A DNA stretch of 64,000 nt from the NCBI RefSeq assembly GCF_004798865.1, contig NW_025335568.1:52232618-52296617 (forward strand), read 5' to 3'. Source of the stretch: Varanus komodoensis (Eukaryota > Chordata > Lepidosauria > Squamata > Varanidae). The notes under the pieces are model-generated. The model worked only from the letters and a program-made list of their open reading frames with translations. It ran no database searches and was not told where the DNA came from. This document shows, piece by piece, positions 33,550-45,779 of the stretch (the first letter of the stretch is position 1; each line of letters begins with the position of its first letter). A program made the translations under genes and the position numbers.

Positions 33550-34830
33550 GAATAAGTATCACATCCAGTTCCCAGGCTATTGTGAACTGCTGGGGGGTGG
33601 GGGGGAATGGGGAGGAAGAACCTGGTGGGGGGCAGGAGGAATGAAGAAATCCCTCCCCACCCCAGTTTTTGAAAAGAAAAAATTCCTGGGAAAACCAGAA
33701 ATTACCCCTCCATTCCCCCCCCCCATTCTTTTCCCATCTTTTACATTACAACTGAGTTGCTGAAAACCAGTTTATACATGTAAGAAAATCGTGTGATAAA
33801 GTGTTTTTCTTTCATGGTCTATACTACTTCCAGGTAGAGTTTGCGTACCTGATTTTTCCCCCAACTATGTATAGAAAAATCAGCATGTCAGGTAGGTAAA
33901 AACTGCTATAAACAATTTTTCTGCATGTAGGTAGAATTTTCCCCACACTGCCTCATTGGAGAATATTCAAACATTTGATCTCCTTCCCGGACATACACAC
34001 ATACATCGCTGCAGCCTGAGGAGGTACAGTTCAGGAACAGCTGTATCACTTGGTTTTGCACAATGTACAAGCTGATTCTCAGTGTTCATACTAGGGTTCC
34101 AGGATAATTGAAACTGTCGTCATGTATCTACTTCATATAGTTAAAAATAAAACTGAAATTCTTCAAATGGTAGGGGACATGTTTTTCTTCTAAGAAAGAT
34201 AGTAATATGTCTAATACTGGCATATTACATGTATGGAATCTGCCTGTATAGCAGCACCCATGAGATCAAGCAATAAATAAGGAGGCACTCCAGCACTGTT
34301 AAATGTGAATGCAATTCATGAACAAGACAGCAAAGTTTAACTTCAGGGACTCCCTTTGGTTTCAGGTTTGCTGAGAAACGCCCAGGCTTTGCCTTTGTTG
34401 TTGACTGTTAAGCTCCTCTTATTAGACAAATGTTTTGGCCACAAGAGAAATTATCTCATTCCCTCAGAGCAAGGATTTCACAGGTGATGATTAACTGGAA
34501 GATCACAGAGATTAAAGTTAGAAAGGCGCTATTAGGTCAGGTGTCCCTCCCTGAGGGCAGGTGCGGAAGTCTTCATTACGGTATATTTCTCTACTTTCTT
34601 GTCCAGTCTCGTTTAAATGGCTTGAACAAAGCAGCTGTCACAAATTCCATCAAACAACCATCCCATCTCTTGTCTTGAGGTGTTTTTTATCCTTTCGTTG
34701 ACTCAGGTTATTGTCGTTGAAGAGTGGTGACCTTTCATACTTGGGAAATTTTTACTAGGACTACGTGTCAAACACAGTTTTTGCAGAAGCTGTGAGGATT
34801 TTGTTGGGAGGCAAACAAGGTCCAAAGTGA
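33550..34830. other. Unassigned stretch
   Basis: A G-rich run (about 33588-33635) and a C run (about 33715-33724) are present. No gene or repeat family was recognised. Confidence 0.5.
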
Positions 34831-34834
34831 AGTA

Positions 34835-36032
34835 AAAATGAGTGGGGCATAGTTCTTAAAAGGTTGGGCAAAGTGCCAGCAATAACTGACTAGGTCAAGA
34901 AGAGGAGAGCGATGGTCAAATGTGCATGAGTTTCCAAGACTATGCTATAGCCTTTGATAGTGAGGCTCACAACAAATTGTGACAAGTTCTTAAAGAGATG
35001 GGAGTACCAGACCATCTTATTTGTCTCTTAAGAAACCTGTATGTGGGTCAAGAAGCAACAGTGAGAACTAGACATGAAACCACTGATTGGTTCAAAATTG
35101 AGAAAGGAGTTCGGCAAGGCTGTATACTGTTGCCCTGCCTATTTAACTTATATGCAGAGCACATCATAAGAAAGGTGGGGCTAGATGAATCACCAGTCGG
35201 AATTAAGATTGCCAGGAGAAATATCAACAACCTCAGATATGCAGATGATACCACTCTAATGGCAGAAAGTGAAGGTCTGAGGCAGAAAGAGCCTCTTGAA
35301 GCGGGTGAAAGAGGAGTGTGCAAAAGTTGGCTTGAAACTCAACCTCAAGAAAACTAAGATCATGGCATCCAGTCCTATCACTTCCGGGCAAATAGATGGG
35401 GAAGAAAAGGAGGTAATGACAGAGTTTATTTTCTTGGGCTCCAAGATCCCCACAGATGGGGACTGCAGTCAAGAAATTAAAAGACATTTGCTCCTGGGGA
35501 GGAAAGCTATGGCAAATCTAGACAGCATACTAAAAAGCAGTGGCATCACCCTGCCATCAAAAGTGCGTATAGTCAAGGCTATTGTTTTCCCAGTTGCAAT
35601 GTATGACTGTGAAAGCTGGACCATAAGGAAGGCTAAGTGCCGAAGAATTGAGGCCTCTGAATTGTGGTGCCGGAGGAGACTTCTACGAGTCCCCTGGACC
35701 TCAAGGCAATCAAACCAGTCAGTCCTAGAGGAGATCAACCCTGACTGATCTTTAGAAGGCCAGATACTAAAGATGAACTCAAATACTTTGGCCACCTAAT
35801 GAGAAGGAAGGACTCCCTGGAGAAGAGCCTAATGCTAGGATCAATAGATGGCAAAAGACGAAGGGGACGGCAGAGAATGACATGGTTAGATGGAGTCACT
35901 GGGGCAGTCGGTGTGAGCTTAAGTGGACTCTGGGGGATGGTGGAGGATAGGAAGGCCTGGAGGAATGTTGTCCATGGGGTCATGATGAGTCGGGTGCGAC
36001 TTCGCGACTTCACGACTAGCAACAACAACAAA
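34835..36032 (+). mobile_element. Bov-B (RTE) LINE, 3' 1.2 kb
   Basis: The reading contains FQDYAIAFDS, MGVPDHLICLLRNLYVGQEA, GVRQGCILLPCLFNLYAEH and LRYADDTTLMAES (YADD at 35238-35249). It continues with FIFLGSKIPTDGDCSQEIKR, YDCESWTIRKAKCRRIEA, LWCRRRLLRVPWTSRQSNQS, GKRRRGRQRMTWLDGVTGAV and DRKAWRNVVHGVMMSRVRLR. This is a textbook Bov-B ORF2 end. The 3' tail is GTCGGGTGCGACTTCGCGAC then an AACAACAACAA run. Frame shifts occur near 35270-35290 and between 35748 and 35799, with one stop at 35746. The endonuclease and early RT are absent (5' truncation). A relative of this LINE would mobilise the Sauria SINE at 4281. Confidence 0.95.
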
Positions 36033-36039
36033 TCACCAT

Positions 36040-39000
36040 GCTTTGTAAATGGCAATGCAGACATTTCTGATTATCTCCATGTATGGTGCGGGACAGACAT
36101 AATGGGTGATCATTCCTGAAGCAATGGTCCATAAGTGCAAGTTTAGTCCTGAAAATAAGGTGGCCTTATGCCCTACTTTACAGAGGACTGTCCACTATTT
36201 GAAGTTGATCTCTGTTTGAAGTCCAAGTACAGGAGCGCAACCAGGGCCTCAAAGTTGCCCTTTGCAACTTAGCATCTGGACAGCAGATTGAACAAGGCAC
36301 ACAGGTCAATTGATCAGTCATCCCACTGTGGTGAGATGTATTTCTGTTTAAATTATAGTTGCTATGTCTATACACACATATAAATTTTTATATGAAAATG
36401 TTATGCAGTTTTGTGTCCTTTCTCCTCTCTCCGTCGTTCTGTTTTTGGTAATACATTTTTTTCTTTTTTGGTGGTACACAAGTGGTCTGTCTACTTGAAA
36501 ATTGGCATGTTAACAATTTCCTCTAATTTCGTTTCATTTTGCTTTAGTTTCATAAAAGGTGGACCTGCAACAAATAAAACCTGCAGCATCAGTTGTTTTG
36601 TTCAGGGTTCAAGCCAGGCAACAATGCCCTTTTCTAAGATACTCTACTCCATTGCCCCATTACACACACACACCCCATGGACAGCATATCCTGTCCTTAT
36701 TTATCTGTTTTTGGATTCCCCAGCTCACCTTCCTGATCACACAAACACTTTAGTGTGTTTTTCCTAAAGTATATTGGAATTTCAGCAATCCTTGGTAACA
36801 CACACAAGAGAAGTTAACGCAAACCAAAATAATGACTGTGCTATTGCTATATGGAAACATGATGCTGCTTTTGAACAAATCATAAACCTCCCTCAAAAAT
36901 CGCACATAAAATACATCAAAATACCAAAAACTTTAAAACTTATCAATAACCAGAATTAATTTTTACCACAAAAGAATGGTTGTGGTCCTTGGGCTGTAAA
37001 CTCTATCACGCTTCTGAAACTGAGAACATTTTAGCTAAGTGTATTTTGATTTGAAAAGAATACCTCATATGAATGGGTGACAAGGCTCACACAGCCGCCC
37101 GTTCTCTCCCTGCCCCCAGCTGCAGCCACACACACATCCTGGGGGCAGATAGGGGGTGGGAGGGGGGCTGACAGAACTTGTCACCTAATCTGGGATTTAC
37201 TTTTTTCCTGCCCTGTCAGGGACTCTTGATCTGGGGCAGGAGAGAAAAGCCTCCAATGAGGGTTTAAGTTTTAAATCCTTCATTCTGAAAGCGTGAGGCA
37301 TCTGCGTGTAGCAAACCCATCTGACAGGCATTGGACCCAGGGGAGGATCAGCTTCAAGGCGCTGTGCCATCGATCGCTCAGCTTCTCTCCCTTCATTTCC
37401 TGCAGCGTCTCTAAACCATGGGGTGTGTGATTTCCCTTAGCAGCTGCCTTGACAGAGAATAACCTAGATTTCCATTACCTAGCAATTCCCACAGGCAGAT
37501 CTCATAGGTAGCCTCACCCACCCGGCCCCATCACTGCTGCAAGCTGAGTTCCCTTCCCTTCTCTCACCAGGCTGTAACATCATCTGAAATGGGTAGTTAT
37601 TGGGGGGGGGGGGGTCGTGCTGCGGAACCCTGGCTATTATCCCTGGGAGTGGTTGGCCAGGCTTTCTGTTAGAATTGCTGCCTTTCCTCATGCAGAGTTC
37701 CTGCAGCTTTACATGCTGCATGGCTGGTCAGATGAGACAAGGGCAGCAAGAGGTTTTGTGAAGACCTTGAGCTTGACTGCCTCTTTGCCACAGCACACTC
37801 GTTTCCCTGTATGCCTTTTTCTGCACCACCTCTGCAGAGACAGTGAAGCAAGTGGTGACCGGTCATGCCTTGCCCACGTCCTTACTTATGCCAAGGGTGC
37901 AAAACCTACTTGAGGGCTGATTTGAAGCTCTTGGGGGCTGCATTTCAATGCAGGGCCAAAGACTAAGTTGGTGAGGCCTCAAATATAAACAAAACCAGCA
38001 AGTTGTAAGTAAGCCTTAGGATTGGGGGGGTGAAGGATTCACAGCAGCTGCAAACCCATCAAATGAGCAAAGTTCAGGAGAAAGCAACATGGCTACCTGG
38101 AGATCTGTAGAGCCAAGATTCAGCTCTCAGGCCTACAATTACTCACCTTGGGTTGTATGGAAGGGAAGAGCAGATGAACAGCAAGGAGAAGAAACTGTTC
38201 CAGCAAGCTGTTATGGTTAGTAGTGGTGTAGAATCTGGAGCAATGTGGACAAATGCCATTTCTATCTTGCTCCTGCCCCGTTCTCTCTTCCTTTCTCTCT
38301 GTGAACTTTTCTACACAAGACAAAAATTATGCCTTCATCATGCCCCCCGCAACAGTTGCTTCTGGGTTTGTTCAGACAATAAAATGACCCTGCAGTTTCA
38401 CTTCTGTTTGTATGTATATTTTCCACAGGTTTTTCTTTCAGTGCAGAGAAAACAGAATATTATTTCTGATGAAGAAAGAACCTGCAATTTCCTCTTCTGT
38501 ATTTGCACTGTGCCAGAGTGCCCCTTAGAAAGGCAGAACCACAGGCAAGTAAATACTTTTCACATAGTGCTTCGCTCACAATTTTACAACGACATTGAAA
38601 GTAGATGTGGTGGATTAACAGCGTTGTGAAGAAAAGCCCTTGGACTTCCTCTTCAGATATATTTTCCTCTTCTTCCCAGGGAACAGATGGAAAAGGGATG
38701 GACTACTTTTTGCCAGAGTTCAGAATTAATTCCTCGCAAAGGGCTTTTAAAATGTGGTTGAGGCCCACATTCAATCCTAGCATCACAGTTATGTTCATTT
38801 CAGAATCTCTTTACGTTTCTGTCTGTTAAAGAAGGTCTTGCTAAAATGACACTTGCTTTGCAATATATTCAAAGGTTTTGGGCCACTATTTAAGTACCCC
38901 ATAATGCCCTGGAAGGAGTGCTGATACTTCAGAAGCATTCTAGCAAATTAAATGGCAGCTGAACAGACTACGTATGCCTCTGCCCACAACTATGTCCAGC

Positions 39001-39230
39001 TAAAATGTATGGGGCCCAAGATGTAGGGTTAGGGTTAGGGGTGTGTACCTGGATGTGTACCTGTTTAAATTTTTGCAGCCTACACTGGTCAGTGCTTACT
39101 GGTTTTCTTCCCAAGCAGTTAGTGGTAGTATCACAAAGCCATAATGCTCTGCTAGAAACCTGTACATTGCTTTATGTGATCTGCCATCCAACCTCTCTTG
39201 GTATTACTCTCCTTGCTCTACCTGTCTTCA
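36040..39230. other. Mostly unassigned stretch
   Basis: About 3.2 kb with no recognised gene. A G run lies at about 37601-37613. From about 37880 to 38000, CCAAGGGTGCAAAACCTACT resembles a hAT-type lizard element also hinted at 27085-27180 and 44440-44520. Two TTAGGG units near 39029 are too few to be an interstitial telomere block. The 158-codon plus-strand open frame at 38153-38629 lacks known motifs. Confidence 0.45.
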
Positions 39231-39234
39231 CTTT

Positions 39235-39320
39235 ATAAGTAAACCATAAGCTGCCCAGAGCCTATAAGAATGGAACAGCATATAAAAATTAAAATTAATA
39301 AAATTAAAATAAAATAAGTG
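39235..39320 (+). mobile_element. L2-like LINE 3' tail
   Basis: AGTAAACCATAAGCTGCCCA, then AGCCTATAAGAATGGAACAG and CATATAAAAATTAAAATTAA, matches the extreme 3' end of an L2-like LINE with a degenerate AAAT tail. Confidence 0.5.
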
Positions 39321-39846
39321 TGACAGTATTCCAGGACAAGGCTCTTGTTGATTTTTTCCTCCAAACCCAAACTATATGGATTTTGGATTTAGGAAGGAAG
39401 GAAGGAAAATTTATCCTACAGAGTGGTCACAGAATACAGCTCTGACATCATACGGTTCTGACATCATACATGGCTTTTTAAAGGCTGATATTGGGACGTG
39501 GAGATCAGGTGTTATCAAGCCCAAACAACTAAGCATGGGGTGCTTAAAGGCATTTTGCCAGATGATGGGGAGGAAAAAATAACAAGGATCATGATTGTTA
39601 TTTCTGTGATAGTGTGCCCATGCACTCTGGCAAGGCTGTACAGCAGATATGATTCTGGACAATTTGCCTGATCCTTATGGTCTTACAAAACCTAAATTTT
39701 GGAACTCCCTCATATGAGCTTCTAGAAGATATTTTACAGTTCTATAAGACTACACACGAGTTCAGAATGACTATACATTTTGCCATGGACTGCATATCTA
39801 AGATGTTTTTCAAAGTGTCCACTGATATTGTCACAGACACTATATA

Positions 39847-40853
39847 CAGTGGTGCCTCGACTCACAAACACCTTGATTCACAACCAAATCGGGTCACAAA
39901 CAAAAATTTCACGAAAATTTTGACCTGGGTCGCAAACTCCGCATTGGGTGGCAATCAAGATTGTGGCCAACTGCCCGCCCCCTCGAGTGGTGAGATGGCC
40001 ACAATCGCAGTTGTGTTCATGTTGGGAAGACATGCGTGATCACAGGTGCGCTCCTGCAGGAAAGACAGGCGCAATCTCGGCCACCTCCCCCTCCCACCCC
40101 GGATGGGGAGAGGGCCACGATCGCAGTTGCGTTTGTGCACGAAAGACATAGAGGAGCTGACGACAGAAGAACCTGCTGAACTCCGGAGTGAGCAGCAGAA
40201 GGCACTTGCTGCGGAGGATTCCACTGAGGAAGAGGAAGATGGGGAGGAGATTAGCAGTGATGTGATACAATCCTTTATGAAAAAATGGAATGGGTGCCAG
40301 GATTTCTTTGAGAAGCACCACCCCAGCATAACTGTAACAAACAGAGTGTTGAATCTGATGAACGATAATGTGGTTTCTCATTTCTGGAGGGTTATGCAGC
40401 GCAGGAAAAAACAAGTGACTATAGACAGATTTTTCACCAAAATTGACCCTGCAGCTAAGAGACAAAGAAGAGAGGAAACCCCTGAAAGAGATCTTCCCAA
40501 TGTCCTTATGGAGGGGACTCTCCCTCAAAACAATAACCCCCCCACCTAGGTTAGAGTTCTCCACTGTACTGTATGTACTTTGTCACTTTGTTGTTCTTTG
40601 TCACTTTTTTTTCAAATTTTTCTGATTAAAAAAATAGTTACAGAACAGATTAACCTTATTTACATTGAACCTTATGGGGAAATTTGACTTGGCCCACGAC
40701 CAAAAATTGGCTCACAACCACATTCAGAGGGGCCAGAACGGATTAACCTTATTAACATTGAATCTTATGGGGAAATTTGACTTGGGTCACAACCAATTTG
40801 GGTCACAACCATAGTCATGGAACAGATTAAGTTCATGAGCCAAGGTACCACTG
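39847..40853 (+). mobile_element. Tigger/pogo-type DNA transposon, internally deleted (1007 bp)
   Basis: It starts CAGTGGTGCCTCGACTCACA and ends with the inverted counterpart (reverse of GAGCCAAGGTACCACTG). It is flanked by TA on both sides (39845-39846, 40854-40855), as expected for Tc1/mariner-superfamily insertion. The 5' third is GC- and CpG-rich. It encodes only the C-terminal part of a Tigger transposase (40146-40549). Near the right end a 45-bp unit (40648-40692) is repeated at 40741-40784. Full Tigger elements are over 2 kb, so about half or more, including the catalytic core, is missing. Confidence 0.9.
40146..40549 (+). pseudogene. C-terminal remnant of a Tigger transposase
   Basis: Open reading continues for about 134 codons: DIEELTTEEPAELRSEQQKA, then an acidic run (STEEEEDGEEISSD), VIQSFMKKWNGCQDFFEKHH, LNLMNDNVVSHFWRVMQRRK, KQVTIDRFFTKI and ETPERDLPNVLMEG, ending at a stop. 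Tigger (CENP-B/jerky-like) transposases typically end with EEL..EQQ, an acidic spacer, a WE..Q.F.EKHHP helix block and RRKQ.TLDRFF. The CENP-B-type DNA-binding domain and DDD core are absent. The frame is open right up to the normal stop, which argues for modest age. Confidence 0.85.
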
Positions 40854-40859
40854 TATTTG

Positions 40860-41885
40860 GTATATCCGTCTTCCATAAAAGCTCTTGGAACACATGAAAG
40901 CAATGTCTGTCATTGTATCAGAAAGAATACTCATCACAACTTGACCATTACCCAAATGGAGTATACAAATCTGTTCCAGGAACATGGCTTAATTTAAGCC
41001 CTGAAACCTTTTCTGAATGCTCCAGTTCTGCCCACGAATGCACAAAACACACACATGCACCTCAGACTGGACTTCCAAATCAGGGAGTATATTTTTTAGG
41101 TTTGTGTCCCACCATTGCTAACTTTGTTTTAGAAATGCATTCCTGTCTAAACAATCTTGAGAGTTGATGCACACAGAAAGGGTCTGTTTAGATGCACAGG
41201 CAGTAGTTGTAATAATGGCAATGGGTTTGCAGAGGGAGAAATGTGACAATGATCTGCAGATATTTGCAGACGAGAACGTCTCAGTATAAAACGGTGGCAG
41301 TGTGGCAAGGCTATAATCTTTCCCCATGGATGTCCAAAAGTACACTTGAAGTTGCCCAGTTCTAAATGGAATTCAGTTCTGTCTAAAATACACATCAGAT
41401 TCAGGAGATTTTGAAGGCTCATAAGTGCATGGAACAATGCTAGAATACAGTTCTTTGTCATGCTAATAATTGCTTGCCAGCTGCTTCAAGCTGCCCTGCA
41501 ATCATAGCCAAAAAGCAGCCAACCCATTAAGGAGGAGTGGGGAGGAACAGGCATCCATCTTTACCTTCTGTTAAAGATGTTGGTTACAGTACATCTAAAA
41601 TTGCAGGCCTCCAGAATGGACTCAAAGTACTAATTCTCCTTCCCCATCACACACACATATTCAGTGAATTTTTGTAATAAGAGAGGGGTGAATGATTGAA
41701 AGGCACCTGTCACAGGATGGACTCTGTAGCTGTGAAAGGAAGATGCTATCCCAAATAATGAAGGTAGCAGGAAACATGGGATTGGGGGATGGTGGTAACA
41801 AGGAAAGTTTGCTTGGTTTTCTTTCCTTCAGTTGCTGTTTTTAAATACCTGATGTGGTATAGTGTTTAGTGCTGGACTAGGATTG
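40860..41885. other. Unassigned stretch
   Basis: Nothing recognised. Confidence 0.5.
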
Positions 41886-41889
41886 GGGG

Positions 41890-42250
41890 AAACCACAGCA
41901 GTCTACGATGGGTTACCGTACCCACAGTGAGGCTGCAGTGCATGCAGAATGCATACAGCTGTCATTGTCCATCTCCACCTCCCATGCACAGGTTATGTTG
42001 GGTTAACCCAGCTAGTATGAATTAAATAGCAAGGGTTAAACAACCCTCACACAACCCTAGAACAAACCATAAGTTACAAGGAGGTTGTTAAACAATCACA
42101 AAACCCATGTTTGCTGGGTTTGACAAAACAACCACCAAATGGGATTGGATGTACAAATTCTCACCCATGGGTGCCACAGCTGATCGTGGGTTAAATAAGC
42201 TGAAATGAGCCATGCTGTATCATGTGAACCAGATCACTGACTCTCAGAAG
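41890..42250. repeat. Unnamed lizard repeat, related words to 6060 and 15015
   Basis: GTTATGTTGGGTTAACCCAG, then AGGGTTAAACAACCCTCACA, AAACCATAAGTTACAAGG and GATCGTGGGTTAAATAAGC. The repeated GGGTTAA and AAACAACC words suggest a diverged non-autonomous DNA transposon. A related scrap (CTCAGGTTCAGACAACACAG) lies at 42974-43010. Confidence 0.4.
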
Positions 42251-42257
42251 AGTTGCT

Positions 42258-42965
42258 GTGAGGCTAAACGCAGAGGAGGAGGATCATATATATATCACAG
42301 ATTCCCTGGAGGAAAGGGAGGATCTAAATGAAACAAACAGCATTGGCAGTCCCTGTCAAAAAAAGTATCTATTGCCTTGCCTATACCTCTTTTTACAAAG
42401 GACCCAGCGTTTTGACAGAAAGGTGGCAAAACTCCTTTCCCCAGAAAATGGGCTGGGATGTATTCCTGCAAGAATAACAGAGTACCTGAGCAGCACGAAT
42501 AATGGAGGAAAGTGTAAAATGCTCACTACCCTAAAGACAGTCAGAGCAAAAATGAAAAAGACAAGGATTTCACCAAAACAAGAGTATAATCCTCGCCAAC
42601 CCTTTTCAAGAGTAAAGATCCCTTATGTCGTTGCTTTCCCTTGGCAGCTCACTCTTTGACAGTTGTCAAGAGAAAGCAAATAAAGAATTTGCATTCTTTC
42701 TGGGTCAATGTCCAGGGCTGGTACTGTGTCAGCAGGTAATCCCCAGGCATTGCTCAGGCAAGGTTTCCAATTTTTGCATGTATGAAACTACACACCACTA
42801 CATTTATATAAGAGCAGCTATTGTTTTAAATGACCTGCCCACACACACATTACTTGGCTACTTTGAATGGGCTGTCCCTGTTGGCAGCACCGGCAAGTTT
42901 GCCAAGAGAGGCAAGGTTCTCCTCTCTGCCTGCATCTTGCCAAGTAGCTCACTCACCACATTGAC
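42258..42965. other. Unassigned stretch with an open frame of unknown meaning
   Basis: A 133-codon plus-strand open frame (42258-42659) starts inside or next to repeat sequence. Its protein shows no domain I know, and no splice or conservation evidence is available. I treat it as chance. Confidence 0.4.
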
Positions 42966-43019
42966 TTGACTGCTCAGGTTCAGACAACACAGCAACCTGC
43001 TGTGGGTTAAACATGGCTT

Positions 43020-43370
43020 CATAAGAATATACGAGTAAGAAAAGCCATGCTGGATTAGACCAAAAATCCATCAAGTCCAGCACTCTGTACACATGGTGGC
43101 AAACTAGCTGCCCACAGGATCCCTAGAACAGGATGGGGGCAAGACCTCCTCCTGCTCAAGCTACTCAATAACTGGTATATACAGGCATGCCACCTCTGGC
43201 AAAGGAGGACACACACAGCCATCAAAGCTAATAGCCACTGATAGCACCCCCAGTGAATCTGATCAATTTCCTTTCAAAGCCATCCAAAATGGTGGTCATC
43301 ATCACTTACTGTGGCAGTGAATTCCATAGTTTTATTATATGTTCTGTGAAGAAAATAAATCATGTTTCTT
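43020..43370 (-). mobile_element. CR1 LINE 3' UTR
   Basis: AAAGCCATGCTGGATTAGAC, then AAAATCCATCAAGTCCAGCA, CTCAATAACTGGTATATACA, GCTAATAGCCACTGATAGCA, AAAGCCATCCAAAATGGTGG, CATCACTTACTGTGGCAGTG and AATTCCATAGTTTTATTATA. This is the reversed 3' UTR of a reptile CR1 family; the same layout recurs at 62785-63065. Confidence 0.75.
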
Positions 43371-43379
43371 AGGGCAGCT

Positions 43380-45070
43380 TGTCTGAAAAAACAAAGCAAA
43401 GCAGAAAATCAAGCCACCCTTTGAGAAGTGGTCTGGGATCAGGCAACATGACAACCTGCAATGAGTTGTGTCATTGTAGACCAGGTCATTGTAGGCTACT
43501 AACACCATTTTGTCAAGCTGAGGCTCTAGTCATTTACTGGCTAAGGGCAACGCACTATTCACAGAAATCCCATAGAAAACCCTTAACATATATTTGCATG
43601 TTTTAAATGGTATTTTGCATGACTTCCACTTGGGAAGCTGCCTTAAAATGAGTCAAACCATTTGTCTATTGATATGATGCCAACAGCTCTCCTAAGATGG
43701 GTATGTGTGTATTCTTAGAGATGGGCATTCTTAGAGATGTCAAGGATTTAACTTGAAACATGCTCAACTCCAAGCTGTAGTCCTCTGCACTCCTCCACAG
43801 AAAAGCAAAAGTTAAGCAAAGGTGATGGCTGTGAAAGCCCCACCTGAGTGTATTTCACATCAACTTTGCCTTCATCAAATTAAAGTTCATAAATAATATC
43901 CATCGCCAGTGTCTGGCAAGTCGTTAAGATACCATGTGATATACACACATGTGTGAATTGGTGTTAAGGGCTTCAAAGGGTTGAAAATCATTTAACTAGT
44001 AAAGAGCTATTGCCTTGCATTCTGAAAGGTTCATTGTACTCTGTGATTCAGGACAAAATAAATCATCCCATTAAAGCTGTCTTTTTTAATGGTATTGTTT
44101 CTCATCCATCACCTCATACCAATAGAGAGTTACTAGAAAAAAATTAGCCTCAGGTCAGACTATATCATCTCTTATACCTATCATTATAGTCTTTTTCTAT
44201 ATCCCACAAATTATAGTAGTTAACTTCCATGCAAACTTCTGTATACCTATGAGAACCTCTGGATATTTCAAGACATTCTCAGGATAAGAGAGATGGGTTC
44301 AAGAATGGCCATTTTCTGACAAAACTGCTAGCATCACTGGCAATGGATCAGTGTGGCTGTATATTTCAAACAACAGCCTTTCTTTCAAAACTTTCCATAC
44401 ACGTCTCATCCTTTGACAGAAAATGTCTATAGATTGTGGGGTGGGGGGGGGGGAGGTTATAATCTCTTTCAGCCTGTGAGCCAAATTAAATTGTGGAGAA
44501 GTTCTTGAGGCCACATCCCAGCAATGGGCAGGGGACAGGCAAAGGCGAAGTGTGGTGCCATATTTTAGCTTACAAATCTTACTGCCAGTAACTAAATTTT
44601 AGGAGAAGCATAGGAGAGTAAGGGAGTAGAGGGAAACTGCAGAGAAGCCAAGACAGAAGCAATCCCTGTTTGTGGTCCAGGTGGGGACAGGGAAGGGATG
44701 TAGCCATCCCAAGAACCCTGAAGAGTCAGACTGGTACTTCAGGTGGGAGAGATTCGACCCTCGGGGCCTGAGATTCAGCAGCCCTGCTTTAGACAGAACA
44801 AGTGGAACCATAAGCAGAATGTTGCTGTACAAATTCCCCCTGTTCAAGATTCCAGGCAGTTTGAAGAGCTGCTAGAGGACAGTCCTCTGAAGACATCTGT
44901 TGTATAAAGGGCTGTTAGTTCAGGTTCAGTTTGAAGAGAAAGGATGATAAGAGACAGCAGAAGAGAAATTCAAGTTGCCCATCTAGACAACAGGCCACCC
45001 AGTCACAATGATTCCTCACTATCGTGAGTTGTATGCTATTTCTGTTAACTTACAGATATTGTTTCTAAAT
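43380..45070. other. Mostly unassigned stretch
   Basis: A G run (about 44440-44456) is followed by CAGCCTGTGAGCCAAATTAA, a hAT-type lizard phrase. No gene was recognised. Confidence 0.45.
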
Positions 45071-45076
45071 GTGCAC

Positions 45077-45772
45077 TGTAATGGAAAGTTATCAGAGATT
45101 CCCCACTCCCCTGGCCACCTGGGTGAAATTCTGCCTGGAGTTTCCATGGTACCAGAATCCTGGACCAGTCTGGATTTAGCAAACAATAGATACAAGCTTG
45201 GGGAACAAAATAAGTTTATTAAAAGGATAAAACCAGGTGGAAGAGGAAAGGGAAGGGAGAAGGGGAAAGTTGGACAGCAGCAACAATGCAGTTTACAGCC
45301 AACCCAGAAACCCCAACTCCCAGGAGCTTGTTGGCACACACAGAAAGTAACAAATCTGATTCTGACCTTAACTATACTCACAGCAACTCTACCTTCTACT
45401 GGCACAGGATGTGTGGGATATCACAGCACTCTTCTGCATGGAGAATTGGCAGCAGACGGAACCTCCCAAGAGCTGTTTGTTCTCCAGGCTTCATCCTTCA
45501 TCCTTACCCCTCCAGCCTAGGTCAGCCTAGGTCTCCCAGCCATTTACTCCAGGTGTCAGTCATTAGCCAGTTATTGCTGTTATCTTCAGCATCCTTGGAA
45601 CCCTAAGTTCTGATAGCTCCTGCCCCATATCCCAGAGGGAGGATGATGGCTCCCGTGGCCTTGGGTGCCAGACTCCTGCTTGGCTGGCACCTAGGTTTTT
45701 CCAGCATTTTATCAATTACAATATTAACCCTTTCCTTGCCCGCTGGGGCCTCCCCAGCCAGTTCACATTACA
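45077..45772 (-). mobile_element. Solo LTR of an LTR retroelement, with a 5-bp duplication
   Basis: The 696-bp block has TGTAATG at its left end and CATTACA at its right end, the TG...CA ends of an LTR. TGCAC flanks it on both sides (45072-45076 and 45773-45777). A polyadenylation signal reads AATAAA on the minus strand near 45212-45217, setting the orientation. No second LTR or internal region is present, so it is the scar of LTR-LTR recombination. The 5-bp duplication suits Ty3/Gypsy or some endogenous retroviruses. The perfect duplication suggests it is not very ancient. Confidence 0.8.
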
Positions 45773-45779
45773 TGCACTC

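Noticed and set aside
37080-37400. Possible CpG-island promoter (for example of HHAT)
   Set aside because: The segment is somewhat GC-rich but CpG dinucleotides are few, and no first exon was recognised.
38153-38629. 158-codon plus-strand open frame
   Set aside because: No domain, no family similarity that I recognise, and no splice or codon-bias signal. In 64 kb, some random frames of this size are expected.
39025-39045. TTAGGG repeats (telomere-like)
   Set aside because: Only two to three units, which is within chance expectation; not an interstitial telomeric block.
42258-42659. 133-codon plus-strand open frame
   Set aside because: It starts next to a diverged repeat and shows no recognisable domain.
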